From: Physcia stellaris
Taxonomy: Eukaryota; Ascomycota; Lecanoromycetes; Caliciales; Physciaceae
DNA length: 64,000 bases
Assembly (NCBI GenBank): GCA_018902385.1
Contig: JABSSW010000031.1
Span: forward strand, 186,001 to 250,000
Reading direction: 5' to 3'
Of this stretch, positions 22,501 to 34,087 are shown piece after piece. A program made the position numbers and the translations under genes. Every line of letters starts with the position of its first letter. The first letter of the stretch is position 1. Below the pieces are notes generated by a model that had not been told where the DNA came from, did not search any database, and was given only the letters and a program-made list of their open reading frames with translations.

Positions 22501-23642
22501 CACAGATACTGGCTTTAAGCCACGGTCTCGGACCCCACGTCATCCTGGTCGACTATGTCTACTTGCCAAGTTCGTCTACAGCCGTACCAAACGAGATAAT
22601 ATGCATGGTATATAAGAATGGGGCCCAGTACAGTAGCAATTGGGTCACGCCCGACCTCAACTACGCTCGGCTCAACGAATGGGTGGAAAAGGCCTTTGCA
22701 GGAGAGCACGAACCTCTGTCAACGGATGAAGCGGGCGAACATCTGGCGGAACTTTTGCCCCTAATCATTGATGCAGTCAAAGCCACAGAGCCTGGCGACA
22801 CGATCGTAATGTGCCCGACAAGTGTTCTCTTCAGTATCCCACTCCACGCGATTCCCGTCGACCAGGAGCCCTTGATCGAGCGGAATCCAGTCGTCTATAC
22901 ACAGAGCCTGACTATCCTCTACATGTGTGCAGTCTCTGCATCATCCCTGACGGCAGACCCGCCCGCCAATCCAGTCGCCATTCAGGCACTATCAGATGCA
23001 GAGTCCATGCATGCGTCAGCACCAACCATGGCTTTCGCTCACAAGATCGGCGCTCGACTCCTCTCTGGCTCGAGCTTGACGAAGTCTTCATTCCTAGAAG
23101 CCATTACTCGATCATCCCTGATACATTTCTACGGCCACGTAAAGTTCAAAGACTTTGAAGACAGCAGCCCGCTGGACCACTATATGGCCATCCGCGGCAT
23201 TGAGAGTGAGCGCGTAACCGCTCGGGAGCTGTTCGACATCCGCTTGCGGAGCGGCGCACACGTCAATCTGATAGGCTGTGAGAGCGGTATGTCCGATGTA
23301 CGACCGAATGATGATCAATTCGGACTTTCCACGGCGCTTCTGTATGCGGGCGCGGGCTCCATTTTGACTGCGCGGTGGGAGATCCGGATGGAAGACGCGC
23401 ATGAATTTCAAGAAGCCTTCTATGAAGAGTTCTTGGTTCAGTTGAGCGGAGACGCTCGCCGGCTGGCATCGGAGGGTGGAGCCGACGCGGAACAGTTTGT
23501 GGATACTGCGAAAGCGCTGCAGAAGGCGACGGTGAGAGTGAGCAAGAACACTGATGGAACGAGGAAGGCACCGTATCATTGGGCGGCTTTCATGCTTCAG
23601 GGGGATTGGAAAGCGCTCCCGATTCTTTCCTTTCATGAATAA
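19596..23642 (+). CDS. CHAT (caspase-like) domain protein with helical N-terminal part
   Basis: Exon 1 starts at the ATG at 19596. The last exon is open from an acceptor at 20252 (CTTAG) to TAA at 23642. The exon structure between about 20,000 and 20,252 is unresolved; possible donors are at about 20,002 and 20,033. Length is about 1,290 aa. The N-terminal ~900 residues are alpha-helical with TPR-like repeats (for example RRLGRYGQARQLWDEKLP). The C-terminal CHAT domain has GDTIVMCPTSVLFSIPLHAI, then IHFYGHVKF with the catalytic His at codon 23136-23138, then NLIGCESG with the catalytic Cys at 23277-23279, and a closing FGLSTALLYAGAGSILTARW. Both residues are in place, so a cysteine protease of clan CD is plausible. 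Known CHAT proteins include separase relatives and bacterial proteases acting in defence. The substrate is unknown; the divergent neighbour is one candidate. Confidence 0.9.
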
Positions 23643-25397
23643 GAGGAACAATTGAGCTGTGGTGGGAGGAGATATTGACGCGATCCCGGCCTCTCGTTGA
23701 AAGATTATGATATAAGATATCATGATCGTATCTCGATATCGGATGGCTTGAGGAAGGTACAAGATCCTCTTGAAGAAGCAAATCTAACGTGGAAGCAAGG
23801 ATATAGGCTATCAACTACAATTTCAGCGAAAGCGAAGAGCATCCATTTCAATGCTCATCGGACGGAGCTTGACAACGAAGATCATCACAACAGGCCAGTC
23901 TGATGAATATATATTTCTGCCTTCAAAAGACCCTACTTCGAGGGAGCTCTACGTTGATTCGGGATTCGCTTGTCGCCGTCATTCTGCAATCGCCAGCATG
24001 GTCAAGCAGAAGATAAGTCGACAAAGCAACGCTTCAAAGTCGAAAACATGCAAAAGCAGCGACGTGCAAGTTTCCTGAACCATCGCTCCTCTTGCAAGAG
24101 ATGGGTAGTTTATAAATACTAACTGATTGGTTCTAGAAGCCAAAGAAAAGGAGAACCTGACTGTTTGCCGCTGGCGAGCGTGTTGCTACGAGATAAGAGT
24201 GGTACGAGTACATGATACATGAGAACCGCAGCCTATCCTGGCCTCGATGCAACGTCGCTCCGTCTCGATGCTGTCGCAATGATGAATGAGCTAATTCATA
24301 GATTTTCTCATCCTTCAAGCCTCCGGTGGCGTGCTTAGAGTATTCCCACCTCTATTCCTTACCAAAATAGCCCCACGACAAACACCGTCCATGCCTTCGG
24401 AGAAGCCGTTAAAGGATTAGAGAATATTATTATTGAATGCTTACCACAGAAGAAAATCTATCATAGCCTCAATAGGACAAACAACAAACATCCAATCTTG
24501 CTCAATGCGACTAGGCGCAGGACGTAGGATTCCTGCTAACAGAAGCGTGATAGAACAACTTGCGCATCAGACACTTGTACTCGTACATGAGACGCACGTC
24601 TTCAGGCCATAAGAAATCATATTTTTGCGTTTTCTGCACATTGCTCTCGGAGATAGATGTCGAATCTCAAAATTCCAATACTCCCAACATTCTGGAACCC
24701 TATTCTCGTTTCGACTATGTTTTTAAAACTTTTCTATCTGCAGCAGCGCGACTCATTGCTCGACACTAAACACAATTCCCTTGCGTGCGGTAATATCTAT
24801 TCCAATAGCATCCATGAGGTGTGTGTAGAGTCCCACGGTCTCTGATCTGAGCGTCTGTTTCGTTTTCATTGTCTGTTGACGAGGATCGGAGCAATATTCA
24901 GAGTCCGTGAGGAGATTTGCGAGCAAGGATCCCCTCGCGCGCCACTCGTGTATTTCTGGTGATTGAACTGGAGAGGCATGGAGGGGTGGGGATAGGGAGG
25001 TGATATTCAGTGGTTGATGAGGATTGTGAAGCTTTGTATCTGGCGGAAGGGAATCTATGTGGAGCAAACTCCGGGTATCTTGGGCTATGATCTTGCGACT
25101 CGGCGACGATGACCATTTGACATGATTAGCAGGTATGCATCCTGGGAAGGACCACGGAGTCGTTCTTGATAAGGCGCGTAAAGGTTGGTTTAAGACAGGC
25201 TCTGAGCGAAAGAAATGCCAGTATGGTTAGGAGGGTTAGCGGATGTGTTCCCACGTTCATCGTGACAACTTAGAGTTTTCTGAGACCTGAAGACAAGTCG
25301 CATGATGGATGGATGAATGAATAGCAAAAATAATTTGAGAAGAAATCGGTTTTGGTAGGCTAGTAGAGGAGACAGATGTGCTATAGAGAGAGCAGCA
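23643..25397. other. gene-poor stretch
   Basis: No protein family is recognised. A minus-strand frame at 24,753-25,067 could be a last exon of the gene whose first exon is at 27,217, but I see nothing that proves it. No repeats stand out. Confidence 0.4.
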
Positions 25398-25868
25398 TTA
25401 TATGGCTCCGATGTTACCTTTATTTAGATACAGATCGGAGAGGAGATCTTTTTCCCATTTCCTGGTAATTTCCCATGTAAGATGATGGTGAGACGAGGAC
25501 CCATCGCTTACCGAGATACTCGCACATCCACCAACTGTGAAGAGCGAGAAACCCGTACTCACACCGCCCGGGCGATAATTCAGAGCCCGGGGAATGTTCG
25601 TTCCGGGATCACGCATTGTGGTAGGGAATGAACTGCAATCCTCGTATGCCTCGAAAATCGGCAACAGGTCAGTAAGCGCATTGATAGCGAGGTTATGACC
25701 AAGCACCTGCTCTATAGTATATACCTGCCAAGACAGGCGGATGCGCATAGCGGACCACGAGATCACGGGATTTGAAAAGCCATACAATGACGGCGATGGA
25801 CGGGGGTCTGTGAGAATTTCGATCTCGATCTGGTTGTCCCAGTATATGCAATCAGCTGCAGCCTGCAC
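25398..25868 (-). CDS. probable downstream exon of the 27,217 gene
   Basis: The minus-strand frame begins right after a plausible acceptor (GTGCAG then GCTGCAG, about 25,865). It runs 150 residues with regularly spaced Trp, Leu and Ile, and includes SWQVYTIEQVLGHNLAINAL. A further donor (AAAG|GTAACA) lies just before the frame's stop. A small upstream exon reading CGRIESLR at about 25,920-25,950 is bordered by GTAAGG. The fit with the exon ending at 26,226 (donor GTGAGT) suggests one multi-exon gene, but I cannot close every phase and recognise no domain here. Confidence 0.4.
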   Translation of the reverse strand: MQAAADCIYWDNQIEIEILTDPRPSPSLYGFSNPVISWSAMRIRLSWQVYTIEQVLGHNLAINALTDLLPIFEAYEDCSSFPTTMRDPGTNIPRALNYRPGGVSTGFSLFTVGGCASISVSDGSSSHHHLTWEITRKWEKDLLSDLYLNKGNIGAI

Positions 25869-26221
25869 GTTGATGCAATAGCTTAATCATGACCGACAAA
25901 CATGCTATACAGAGTATCCTTACCAGCGGAGAGACTCAATTCGGCCACAGAACTTAACAGTATAGCGGTTGGCCGAAGGCCTATGTAGCACGCGAGGAAA
26001 GACGTGCATCATTTTCGACTTCATTGATGTCTTGGGCAATCATATAATTTTGAGCCAAGACACTGGATGGCGTCCTGTCGCCTGTTACCACATCACGGTG
26101 TCGGATAATGCTTTATCCAGATTTTGGTGGATGTAGAGTATGTAGAGGGTATGAACACCTCTTGGTGTCGCCCATCTCCGATGCCTCTGCTCCCCTACGC
26201 CTACAACACAAGGTATTGGAC

Positions 26222-27217
26222 TCACAGGGCTTCCAGGTTGGGGTCTAAACGATCCGGGCCAGCGAAGCACAGGTCGATATTTGCATTGTAGACGCAGTTC
26301 TGCCATCCGGGATACATAGCTCTTGCCCATATTGCAATTTCATCCTTCTCTTCGAGAGACTCAAACATCCCATGGCTCTGATCGAGCTCCACCGTGTACT
26401 CTTCCGCTTCTCGACCTGCGTGCCTGTTCCTCTGCAATTCCCATCGCGGTTGGTCTGGGAAGTCTGAGCCCTTGCGGATCAAGCCTACTTCCATCCATGT
26501 GTAGCTTTGGTGGTAAGTCCCATGGAATCGTCGGTAGCTGCTCCATCCCTGGTCCATGCTTCGGAACGTGATCGTAGCGCCTACCAAGCTTCTCAATTCT
26601 TGTCGTGAGAGCTGTCTCATGGTCAAGATAGGCTCCTGATCACTGCCTTGCTGCCTTGTCACTCTAGCCTGACTACCGAACATGGGCCGCGGGGTCTTCA
26701 AGGGGAAGGACTCAATAGCTTGCAAGACCCATCGCGTTGGCTCAGCCCGGATCAAAAAAATAAGTTCAGGAGGCAGAGCAGGTCTTTTGCCAATGGGCCG
26801 AGAGAGACACTCGAAAAGAGCAAGGTTTGATTCGTGCGTGGTCCAGGTATCGGCATCCGGGGTATGTTCCGGGTTGCTTGATGGTCGTTGCTTGCTGTAC
26901 CACAATCGGAGTGACTTCGCGGCGCTGGCATACCACTGCTTCACGGAGCGTACCAGCTCTTGCGACATGGTTACAACTGCCACCTCGAGGCGGCCGGGAG
27001 ACAGTGCTTCTTCCAGCATTGAATTTGTTGGAGTCTGAATCGTATTGCATTGGTGTATGTGTGTGTGTAGGTTTTCTAGTTCCATGCGACCGTGGCTTAT
27101 TTGGCCTATTACCTTAGTCACGTGCTGCCAAGGCTCTGAGGCATATCGATTCCTAACACTCCCTTTTGCATCTGAGGCCTTGAAGTCTGAATTATGCATA
27201 TTCGCTTTCTTTATCAT
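26222..27217 (-). CDS. fungal protein with DQGWS / W-LQRN-HAGRE domain, first exon
   Basis: An ATG at 27217 opens about 330 residues. The middle has ALPPELIFLI. The second half carries FRSMDQGWSSY, then SYTWMEVGLI, RWELQRNRHAGREAEE and AIWARAMYPGWQNCVYNANI. This series (DQGWS, S.TW.E.., W.LQRN.HA.., ARA.YPGW.N.V..A.I) recurs at the C-terminus of many ascomycete proteins of unknown function and looks like a beta-sandwich module. The frame's stop at 26222 overlaps a perfect GTGAGT donor at 26225, so the coding sequence almost certainly continues in downstream exons, possibly those at 25.4-25.95 kb. No membrane segment is seen. Confidence 0.65.
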   Translation of the reverse strand: MIKKANMHNSDFKASDAKGSVRNRYASEPWQHVTKVIGQISHGRMELENLHTHIHQCNTIQTPTNSMLEEALSPGRLEVAVVTMSQELVRSVKQWYASAAKSLRLWYSKQRPSSNPEHTPDADTWTTHESNLALFECLSRPIGKRPALPPELIFLIRAEPTRWVLQAIESFPLKTPRPMFGSQARVTRQQGSDQEPILTMRQLSRQELRSLVGATITFRSMDQGWSSYRRFHGTYHQSYTWMEVGLIRKGSDFPDQPRWELQRNRHAGREAEEYTVELDQSHGMFESLEEKDEIAIWARAMYPGWQNCVYNANIDLCFAGPDRLDPNLEAL

Positions 27218-28650
27218 CTGACGTCATGATGATGAGTTTTCATCTGTGGTGTGTGATCTTTCGTCTCGATTTCGTGTTATTTCGTAGAGTTCTGAATCTT
27301 TCCTGTTGTACGTACCTACTTCGCAATAGACGACACTCTACCACATACAGATCATCGCTCAGAGCGACGCCTGTCAGCATTTTGTGTCCTCGCTGGCGAG
27401 GGGAGGAGGCAGTGCTTAACGCGGACTATCAGATGTCTAAGCGTCCGACTCGGAAGGTACTTAGTACGGAGTTACCTTAGACCGGGAGGGATTTAGCGTC
27501 CAGGACTGACCGAGGGCTTAGGGTTCTAGGCGCGCGTCCCGGACTTAACGGGCGCTTGGAACTCGATTACTCCGGTACTCCGATCCGAGATCCTGTTGAG
27601 AATCTGCATATTGGTCTCTGATATCGATTTGATGGGGATTGTGCGATACAATCCCCGATGCAGCCCGCAAGCTGTCACAGCTTACATCCAGCATCATATC
27701 GTTGTCGCTAGTTTATTATGGTCGTTGAGACCTACCAACTCACCTCACAACCTTCTCGACGCCTTCCTCGTAGATTCTGCTGAGCTGACTGCCACCTAGG
27801 AGCTCAAGTCTTCTCTTCAGCTTATCTCATCCTTACCCTCCCTATGGCGTAAAACTTCCCCCAAGTCGCATACCTTTCTCAGGCTTTGTGGGCAAAGGGC
27901 TGGGACGAGAGGAACGCGGATCTCGAAAAAGGCCATGGGCGAAGATATTACCGGTGGCGTCCCACCTCTGCTGGCCATAGGCGCAGACCGAAAGATGCGA
28001 GAAAAACAATTGACATCACGGAAGTTGTCATTAGTAATCCTCATAAAGTCCGTCTAGTAATGGACCAATAATCCTTCGAGGCAACAGCTTAGCCTACAGT
28101 TTGGAAGGTTATAGAGATTTGGCCCGCAAGCCCAGCACTATCATGAACACACTATCGTCGATCTGATCAAAGTTCGCAGGTGACGTATTGCACTCACAAG
28201 TCGGGGAATACATTCATGGCCCGAGCTATCAACGCTCCGCGTTACCGAGCATGACTCCCACTTCGCACGCATTGAGAGGACCGCTCACGAAACGCCCGTT
28301 TCTGAGCCTGGAATTTCCACCCCTTCTTCGACCTTGTCAGTGGCAGCCTGGGCTTTCTATCATGCTCCTCATTCCCAGACCTTCACGGCTATTGGGGGAC
28401 GACAAATCTCTCAATCCAGTCATGTCTATCGGCTCGGAACGACCCTGAAAGGTCAAGTGGACCTTGGTTCACGGATGAATATTAGGCCCAATTGGTAATA
28501 CTGACCAGGCTGACTGAAAGATGCCATTTGACTTGTGCTCTAGCCATGTCACCCATGCGCCCCCACCACTTGTTCTAATCAGCAATTTGCAATCGTTTTT
28601 CCTTGAACACCTTCTCCCACTGCACCTCTAAATTACACGGAATTGGACAA
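27218..28650. other. intergenic, nothing recognised
   Basis: Several short frames occur without family motifs. No RNA gene or repeat is visible. Confidence 0.45.
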
Positions 28651-29592
28651 CTAAGCCATCCCGCCGTTGACCCTCAAGTTCTGCCCGGTAACCCAGCGGC
28701 TGTCATTGCCAGACAGGAAAGCGATCGTGTCCGCAATCTCTTCCGGCTCACCAATTCGGCCACGTGGATTCATGCTGGAAAGCATCTTCAGAGTCTGCTC
28801 ATTCTGGTTCTTCAAGAAGAGCTCGGTGCCAGTGGGGCCAGGCGAGACCGCATTCACACAAATGCCTTTCTTTCCCAAGTCCTTGGACATGACACGGACC
28901 ATTTGCTCGATGGCGCCCTTGGTTGCCAGATAGGGAAGGTATGGAGGCATGACGGTTGAAGCAGCAGTGAGGGTGGTGGAGATCAAGATGATGTGGGAGC
29001 CACTTTGCATGTGCGGCGCTGCTTTCTTGCATACTGTTAGCAGTGGTGTGCGTGGAACTGGTCTTGCACATACCTGTGCCAAGAAATAAGGGCCCTTGAC
29101 ATTCAAAGCGAAGATCTTGTCGAAGAGTTCTTCGCTTGTTGTCTCGAGTGGACTCATTGGAAGCATTCCGGCACAAGGGATGAGGATGTCGATTTTGCCG
29201 AACATATCCACCGTTTGCTTGACCAGGAACTCGATATCGGAAACCCTACTGACATCGGCCTTGATGGCAACTGCATGATTGGGACCAATCTGCTGGACGA
29301 CTTCATCGGCAGCCTGCTTGTCGGAGCTGTAATTGATCACCACACGGGCACCATCTCGGGCGAGACGAAGGGCAGTAGCTTTGCCAATGCCTTTGGAGGC
29401 ACCGGTAATGAGAGCGACCTTTCCTGCTAAACTCATGTTTGCCGTAGGTTTGTTGTCTTCTTGGATGCTCTGGGGTGTACTCTGTGGACCTAGTGATTCT
29501 GGCGTGTCTAGTTGATTGGTTTTGGCGGTTTCGGAGTCTTGATCTTTGTTACGTCCTCCAATGTGAACGAGTTGCTTGATTGCGGACTTCAT
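28651..29592 (-). CDS. short-chain dehydrogenase/reductase (SDR), one intron
   Basis: A classical NAD(P)-dependent SDR. It has the cofactor motif TGASKGIG, the PCAG variant of NNAG, a catalytic Ser in ILISTTLTAAS, and YLATK for YxxxK. The C-terminus reads RWVTGQNLRVNGG. A 48-nt intron at 29073-29026 (GTATGT...GCAAG) restores FLAQ|KAAPHM. It is in frame, so an unspliced reading would add 16 residues. From the ATG at 29592 the protein is 297 aa; from the internal ATG at 29436, just before MSLAGKVALITG, it is 245 aa, the usual SDR length. The 52-residue leader is polar and could be a targeting or spurious extension. The sequence resembles 3-oxoacyl or hydroxynaphthalene reductases, but the substrate cannot be fixed. 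It lies about 4.5 kb from the reductase end of the metabolite cluster and is probably separate. Confidence 0.88.
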   Translation of the reverse strand: MKSAIKQLVHIGGRNKDQDSETAKTNQLDTPESLGPQSTPQSIQEDNKPTANMSLAGKVALITGASKGIGKATALRLARDGARVVINYSSDKQAADEVVQQIGPNHAVAIKADVSRVSDIEFLVKQTVDMFGKIDILIPCAGMLPMSPLETTSEELFDKIFALNVKGPYFLAQVCARPVPRTPLLTVCKKAAPHMQSGSHIILISTTLTAASTVMPPYLPYLATKGAIEQMVRVMSKDLGKKGICVNAVSPGPTGTELFLKNQNEQTLKMLSSMNPRGRIGEPEEIADTIAFLSGNDSRWVTGQNLRVNGGMA

Positions 29593-30821
29593 TGACCAGT
29601 AGCTATTGGTCGGTCGGAGAGTCTAATGGTCTAGATAAAGTGGTTCGAAGGACAAGGCAGCAATCAGGCGAAATAAACAGTACCAGGACTTGATTTAGCG
29701 TCACACTAATTTAAAATACGTTGTATTAATGTATGCAAGGGACCGGGCCGTTACTCGGGTTACGCTATGCCACACCTGGAGACGCGAGGATAGTACTATT
29801 GACTGTCGGAGGGACTTATTCAAAGATTTCCTGAGCTGGATCTGGATCTGGCACATGGCTGGCACATGGCTGGCACGGAGCCTGGCTTTAGCCACTGTAC
29901 AGCGCCGATCCCATCAAAACATACTCCGTACGCAGCTTTGCATTGGCCTGGTTGGAAAATCACGATTTAGCATATGCGTCAGCTTATCCTCGGTGTGCTA
30001 GTATTGCATTTTGAATCTGTATGTCTAAGGGCCATCCGGGGACCATCGAACGGCTTGTCCTCGCAAAGCCACAAGGCCCCGCCCAAAGTTGCCTTCTACT
30101 CGGGACCAGATTGAGCCTCACGGGTTTTCAGACAACCATGGATGGGAAGCTAAGTATTACCCGCAGAAGCGAGGAACGCTCTGGCCAAGTCAGCATGCAA
30201 CATCGGATGTTAAGCCCTCGTGGTGGTTGCATTAGCAGGCTGCAAGGTACCCATCTTATGCCCGGCGATATGAGCCGCACTGCAAGGATTCTAGTACGAT
30301 GAGGTATTGTGTGGTGATCTCATTACAGTAGATATTAGCTTGAGGGTATGCAGAATGCCGACAGATCTACAATTTCACTACTCTGGGTCATCTTTTTTCA
30401 TCCATATACTATGGGGAAGCCTTGCCGCCCTACTAGTGATAATGGAGGCTTGCAAAAGAACGGAAAGGAACAAGTCCCTCTGAGCTGAAGTCGCCTGTCT
30501 CAAATTGTGGTGTTGCTGTGCCCCGCTCCTAAGAATCGGAGGAGGCATGATGAGGCATCCACTTTGGGAACGCCGCCCCTCAGGATGACACGGGAACGGA
30601 GACGACAATAAAGGAGGGCAGACAATACGATGGAAGGTGGGCTGATTGTTGTATAAATATGTCCACATCGCTTGTTCTCTCTTCAACAGGCAATTCCAGC
30701 TTTTGTTTCGGTCATTCGTTTCCCTGGGTATTAGACCTTACGCCATTCGTTTCCAATATCCTCTTCCTCTCGCTATACAGTAGATTCGTAAGTCACCGAG
30801 GGTTGTTTAGATATTAAAAAC
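29593..30821. other. intergenic, nothing recognised
   Basis: 1.2 kb between the SDR (minus) and FAD oxidase (plus) starts, presumably holding both promoters. No other feature is supported. Confidence 0.45.
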
Positions 30822-32650
30822 ATGCTTTTCAACTCGATTCTTGCTGGTGTCGGCCTTTTCGCATCAATTGTTTTTTCGGCACCAACTTTCGAAGGGACAA
30901 CACGACTAGACACATTTGAAAAACGCGATGTAGCCTCTACTCTGGCAACTCGCCTATCGCCAGGCGCCACGATCATTTTTCCTCAAGACCCTGAATGGAA
31001 CAATGTTACAGAACGATGGACCAAGTACCTAGCGCCTTCTTTCCGAGTAGCTGTCGAGCCAGTCACAGAGTCCGACGTGGTAGCCATTGTGAGTGGCATC
31101 TCGAGGTTTGAAGACAAGGAATGTGTAGACTGACGCCATCAAGGTCAACTACGCAGTGTCGCGTAATATCAACTTCCTAGCCCAGAACGGACGTCATGGA
31201 TACGCACCGGAGCTGCAGAAGGTGCAAAATGGCATCTTGATCAACATGGAACACATCGACCATGTGAAGATCAACAAACAGACAGGCATCGTTACCGTAG
31301 GTGGTGGGACTGTCTACGAGCAGGTCATAAATGCCACTTACGCTGCAGGCAGAGAGATGAGTGTGTCCATCCTAAACCCTCACCTTCGCTCGATTGCTAA
31401 CGAAGACTAGCTGTTGGATCTTGCCCATGCGTCGGTGTTCTTGGAGCTGCTCTTGGTGGTGGCCATGGTCGACTACAGGGACTTCACGGCATGAGCATTG
31501 ACGCCCTGCGCCGTCTGCGGGTGGTACTTGCTAACGGAAAGGTTATCAACGTATCCGAAAAGGAGAACGCAGATCTCTGGTGGGGAATTAGAGGTGCTGG
31601 CCAGAATTTCGGTATCGTTGTTGAAGCCGATTTCCAAAGCGCGCCTCAGGTGCTACAAGGACAACACTACGATGTTGAGATGCAGTTCGCGGACGACAAA
31701 TTGGAAAAGGTGCTGGAGCTCATGAACCAACAGATTAAAGCTCCCCTTCCTGCTCAGCTCGCTGTCGACATTGTTTTTGGAGCCAACACCACTACTCTCA
31801 AGGTAAACCCCGTCTTGTCACCCGATACCAGTAATTAAACCTGAATGCTAATCTCGTATTGACAGCCCATAATCGCAATCAACTTCGTCTACGCCGGACC
31901 CCAATCTGAAGGCCGAAAGTGGTCCGCTCCATGGAAAGCGCTCGGCCCACTCACCTTCGTGGAGGCAAGCTTCAACTGGTCCGAACTCCCCTTCAAGGCC
32001 GCCAACGGCCTGATCGCGGCGCAATGCCTCAAATACGGCTTCAAGAACACCTACAGCGTCAATCTCGCGACCTTCAACACCGCTACCATGCGCGCCGTCT
32101 ACACCTCGTGGGGCAACTTCCTCGCCGCGCACCCCAACGTCAACGCCAGCACCATTCTCTTCGAGGTCTACGGGCAGCAGGCCGTGCGCGCGGCGCCCAG
32201 CGCGGGCTCGGCGTTCCCGAATCGTGCTACTTCAAGTATTCTGACGTAAGCACCCTCTGTTTCCTCCTCTCCTCTCCTCATCACTTCTTCATTCCCCCTT
32301 CCTCCATCTTCCCTTATTCCCCCTCCGCCATTCCACCCCCTTCCTCCATCCCCCAAAATCAAATCCATACCCAACAACTAACCCCCTCCTCCCCCTCCAG
32401 CGTCCTCACATCCTGGTACACGGACGCCTCCCTCTCGCCCACGGTCGACAGCTGGACGTCCGGCCTCCGCGCCCAGATGCAGCGCACCAGCGGCTACGAC
32501 AAGCTGCACGTGTACCAGAACTACGCGCACTCGGAGCCGCTGCAGGCGTTTTACGGGTACGAGGCGTGGCGGCTGCCGAGGCTGCAGAAGCTGAAGAGGA
32601 GGTTTGATGGCGGGGATGTGTTTGGGGGGTATCATCCTGTTCCTGTTTAG
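30822..32650 (+). CDS. secreted FAD-linked oxidase (BBE/PCMH type), five exons
   Basis: Exons 30822-31088, 31144-31360, 31411-31802, 31866-32245 and 32401-32650 sum to 1,506 nt (501 aa plus stop). All introns are GT..AG. A signal peptide (residues 1-20, ending IVFSA) is followed by the FAD_binding_4 domain with RHGYAPEL (the His of the usual GGHGY) and GSCPCVGVLGAALGGGHG (the Cys position used for the second FAD link), so bicovalent flavin attachment is plausible. The substrate-binding region and the C-terminal BBE motif YQNYAHSEP...FYGYEAWRLPRLQKLK follow. Such enzymes oxidise alcohols, sugars or metabolite intermediates outside the cell or in the secretory path. Intron 4 (155 nt) is very C/T-rich. 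It stands about 1.4 kb from the metabolite cluster, so membership is possible but unproved. Confidence 0.9.
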
Positions 32651-34087
32651 TGTTGGGGTGGGGGTTTGGGTGTTGGGGGGAGGAAGGGGAAGGGGAATGG
32701 GGTTTGCTGGTGTTGAGATTGGTTTGGATGGAATTGGAATCGTTGGGTGTTTGCGATGATCTTTATCATTTTTGTATCTTGAGATTGTGGTTTATCTTGG
32801 AGGGCTTGGTTGTTACTTTTTATTGAGTGGGCTTGATTGAAGTCCGCTGATCCCATCTATCTCCGTGATCGTGTACTCGTACTTTGTTCAATTACCATTC
32901 TCGGTTTGAGTAGTACCAGGAAAGGTTAGCGCGGAAGATTCCGTCGATTGCAATCTGTACTTTCCGTACGATAATCCTTGGGCTTCATCAGATACAATTA
33001 TAGATGTTTAGAAAATATTCAGAGCTACCCCTTCATCAGTACCCTTACATTCCCTCTCCCCTGCTCTCTCTCCACCCAACATTCCATCCCACCCTTCATT
33101 CCTCACATCCCCTCCATCCCAAATACTTTCTTTCCCTTCTTCCCCTTATTTCCCTCCCTTCCATCCATCCATCCCCCTTCTCCGAATTCCACACGTACCA
33201 ATACTCGTGAAAAGAAAACACGAAATCCTCACCCGCAACAGACTCTCTGTCCTCATTCTCAAAAGTATCTATATATAGAGATATATGTGCCTATAGACAT
33301 CGCTGCTACCATCATCCTTCTTATGGAAAATGTGGAGAGGGTGGTGGTTCGAGAGCGAGGATATTTTGTCTGGATAGAATGAGGGGGGGTGATATTGATT
33401 TAGTGGGGGAAAGGAAAGGGAGTGAGGGAGGAGAAAGAAAAAAAAAGAATCAGAAGCGCCACATTATCGAACCCAAAAGTTCCTTGTTCATAACCGTGGG
33501 ATCGGAAGAACACGACCGGAAGGACATGCTCCAAAACCAGACAACTTCGACATCCAAGTCAACGCTCAATTCATACATAACCCCCCGCCTCCAAGAAATA
33601 ACAAGACTACTTCAGGAACCCTCACCCCTCCCTGTTTTCAGCTGCAGAGGTATATATCTCTATATCTATCTACAGGGGCCTCCAGATCTCGAAAAGATAC
33701 CGTCGTTGAGGTTTTTTGTGATTGGAAAATCTAGAGGGGGTGCGGGTTTTCGAGCAGACATCTCATGCCCTGGCCGAGCTCACAGCTGAATGGCTTCGAA
33801 GGGCGGTCCGTCGAGGCGCTAATTGAAGACGAGCGCACGGTGGCAGGGCATGGGATATTGTAGTTGGTTGAGATGAGCGGGATTTGCGTTGATTTTGAAG
33901 AATGGGGAGGGAAGGGCGAGTGGAGAATCAGAACGGCGCAATTCAGCAGGTAGACTTGAAATCGCGGACTTTCCAGTTCATAAGTGTGGGATCTAGGGAG
34001 CTGCCCAAAAGGTAGGGAAGGTCATCACCCCTCCTTCCCCGCTCAAAACGTCATCCCAAAAAGTCTATATCCCCCCTTCTTTCCCCC
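32651..34087. other. intergenic with C/T-rich tract
   Basis: Includes the 3' flanks of the converging oxidase and reductase genes. A pyrimidine-rich stretch (about 33,040-33,190) consists of short CCCTC/TTCC runs. Its open frames are compositional and I call no gene. Confidence 0.5.

Noticed and set aside
23112-23762. 216-codon minus frame over the end of the CHAT gene
   Set aside because: It is a shadow of the CHAT domain coding strand, with no motif of its own.
30021-30302. Possible 5S rRNA or tRNA-like segment
   Set aside because: No conserved box A/C or cloverleaf arrangement could be made from the sequence.
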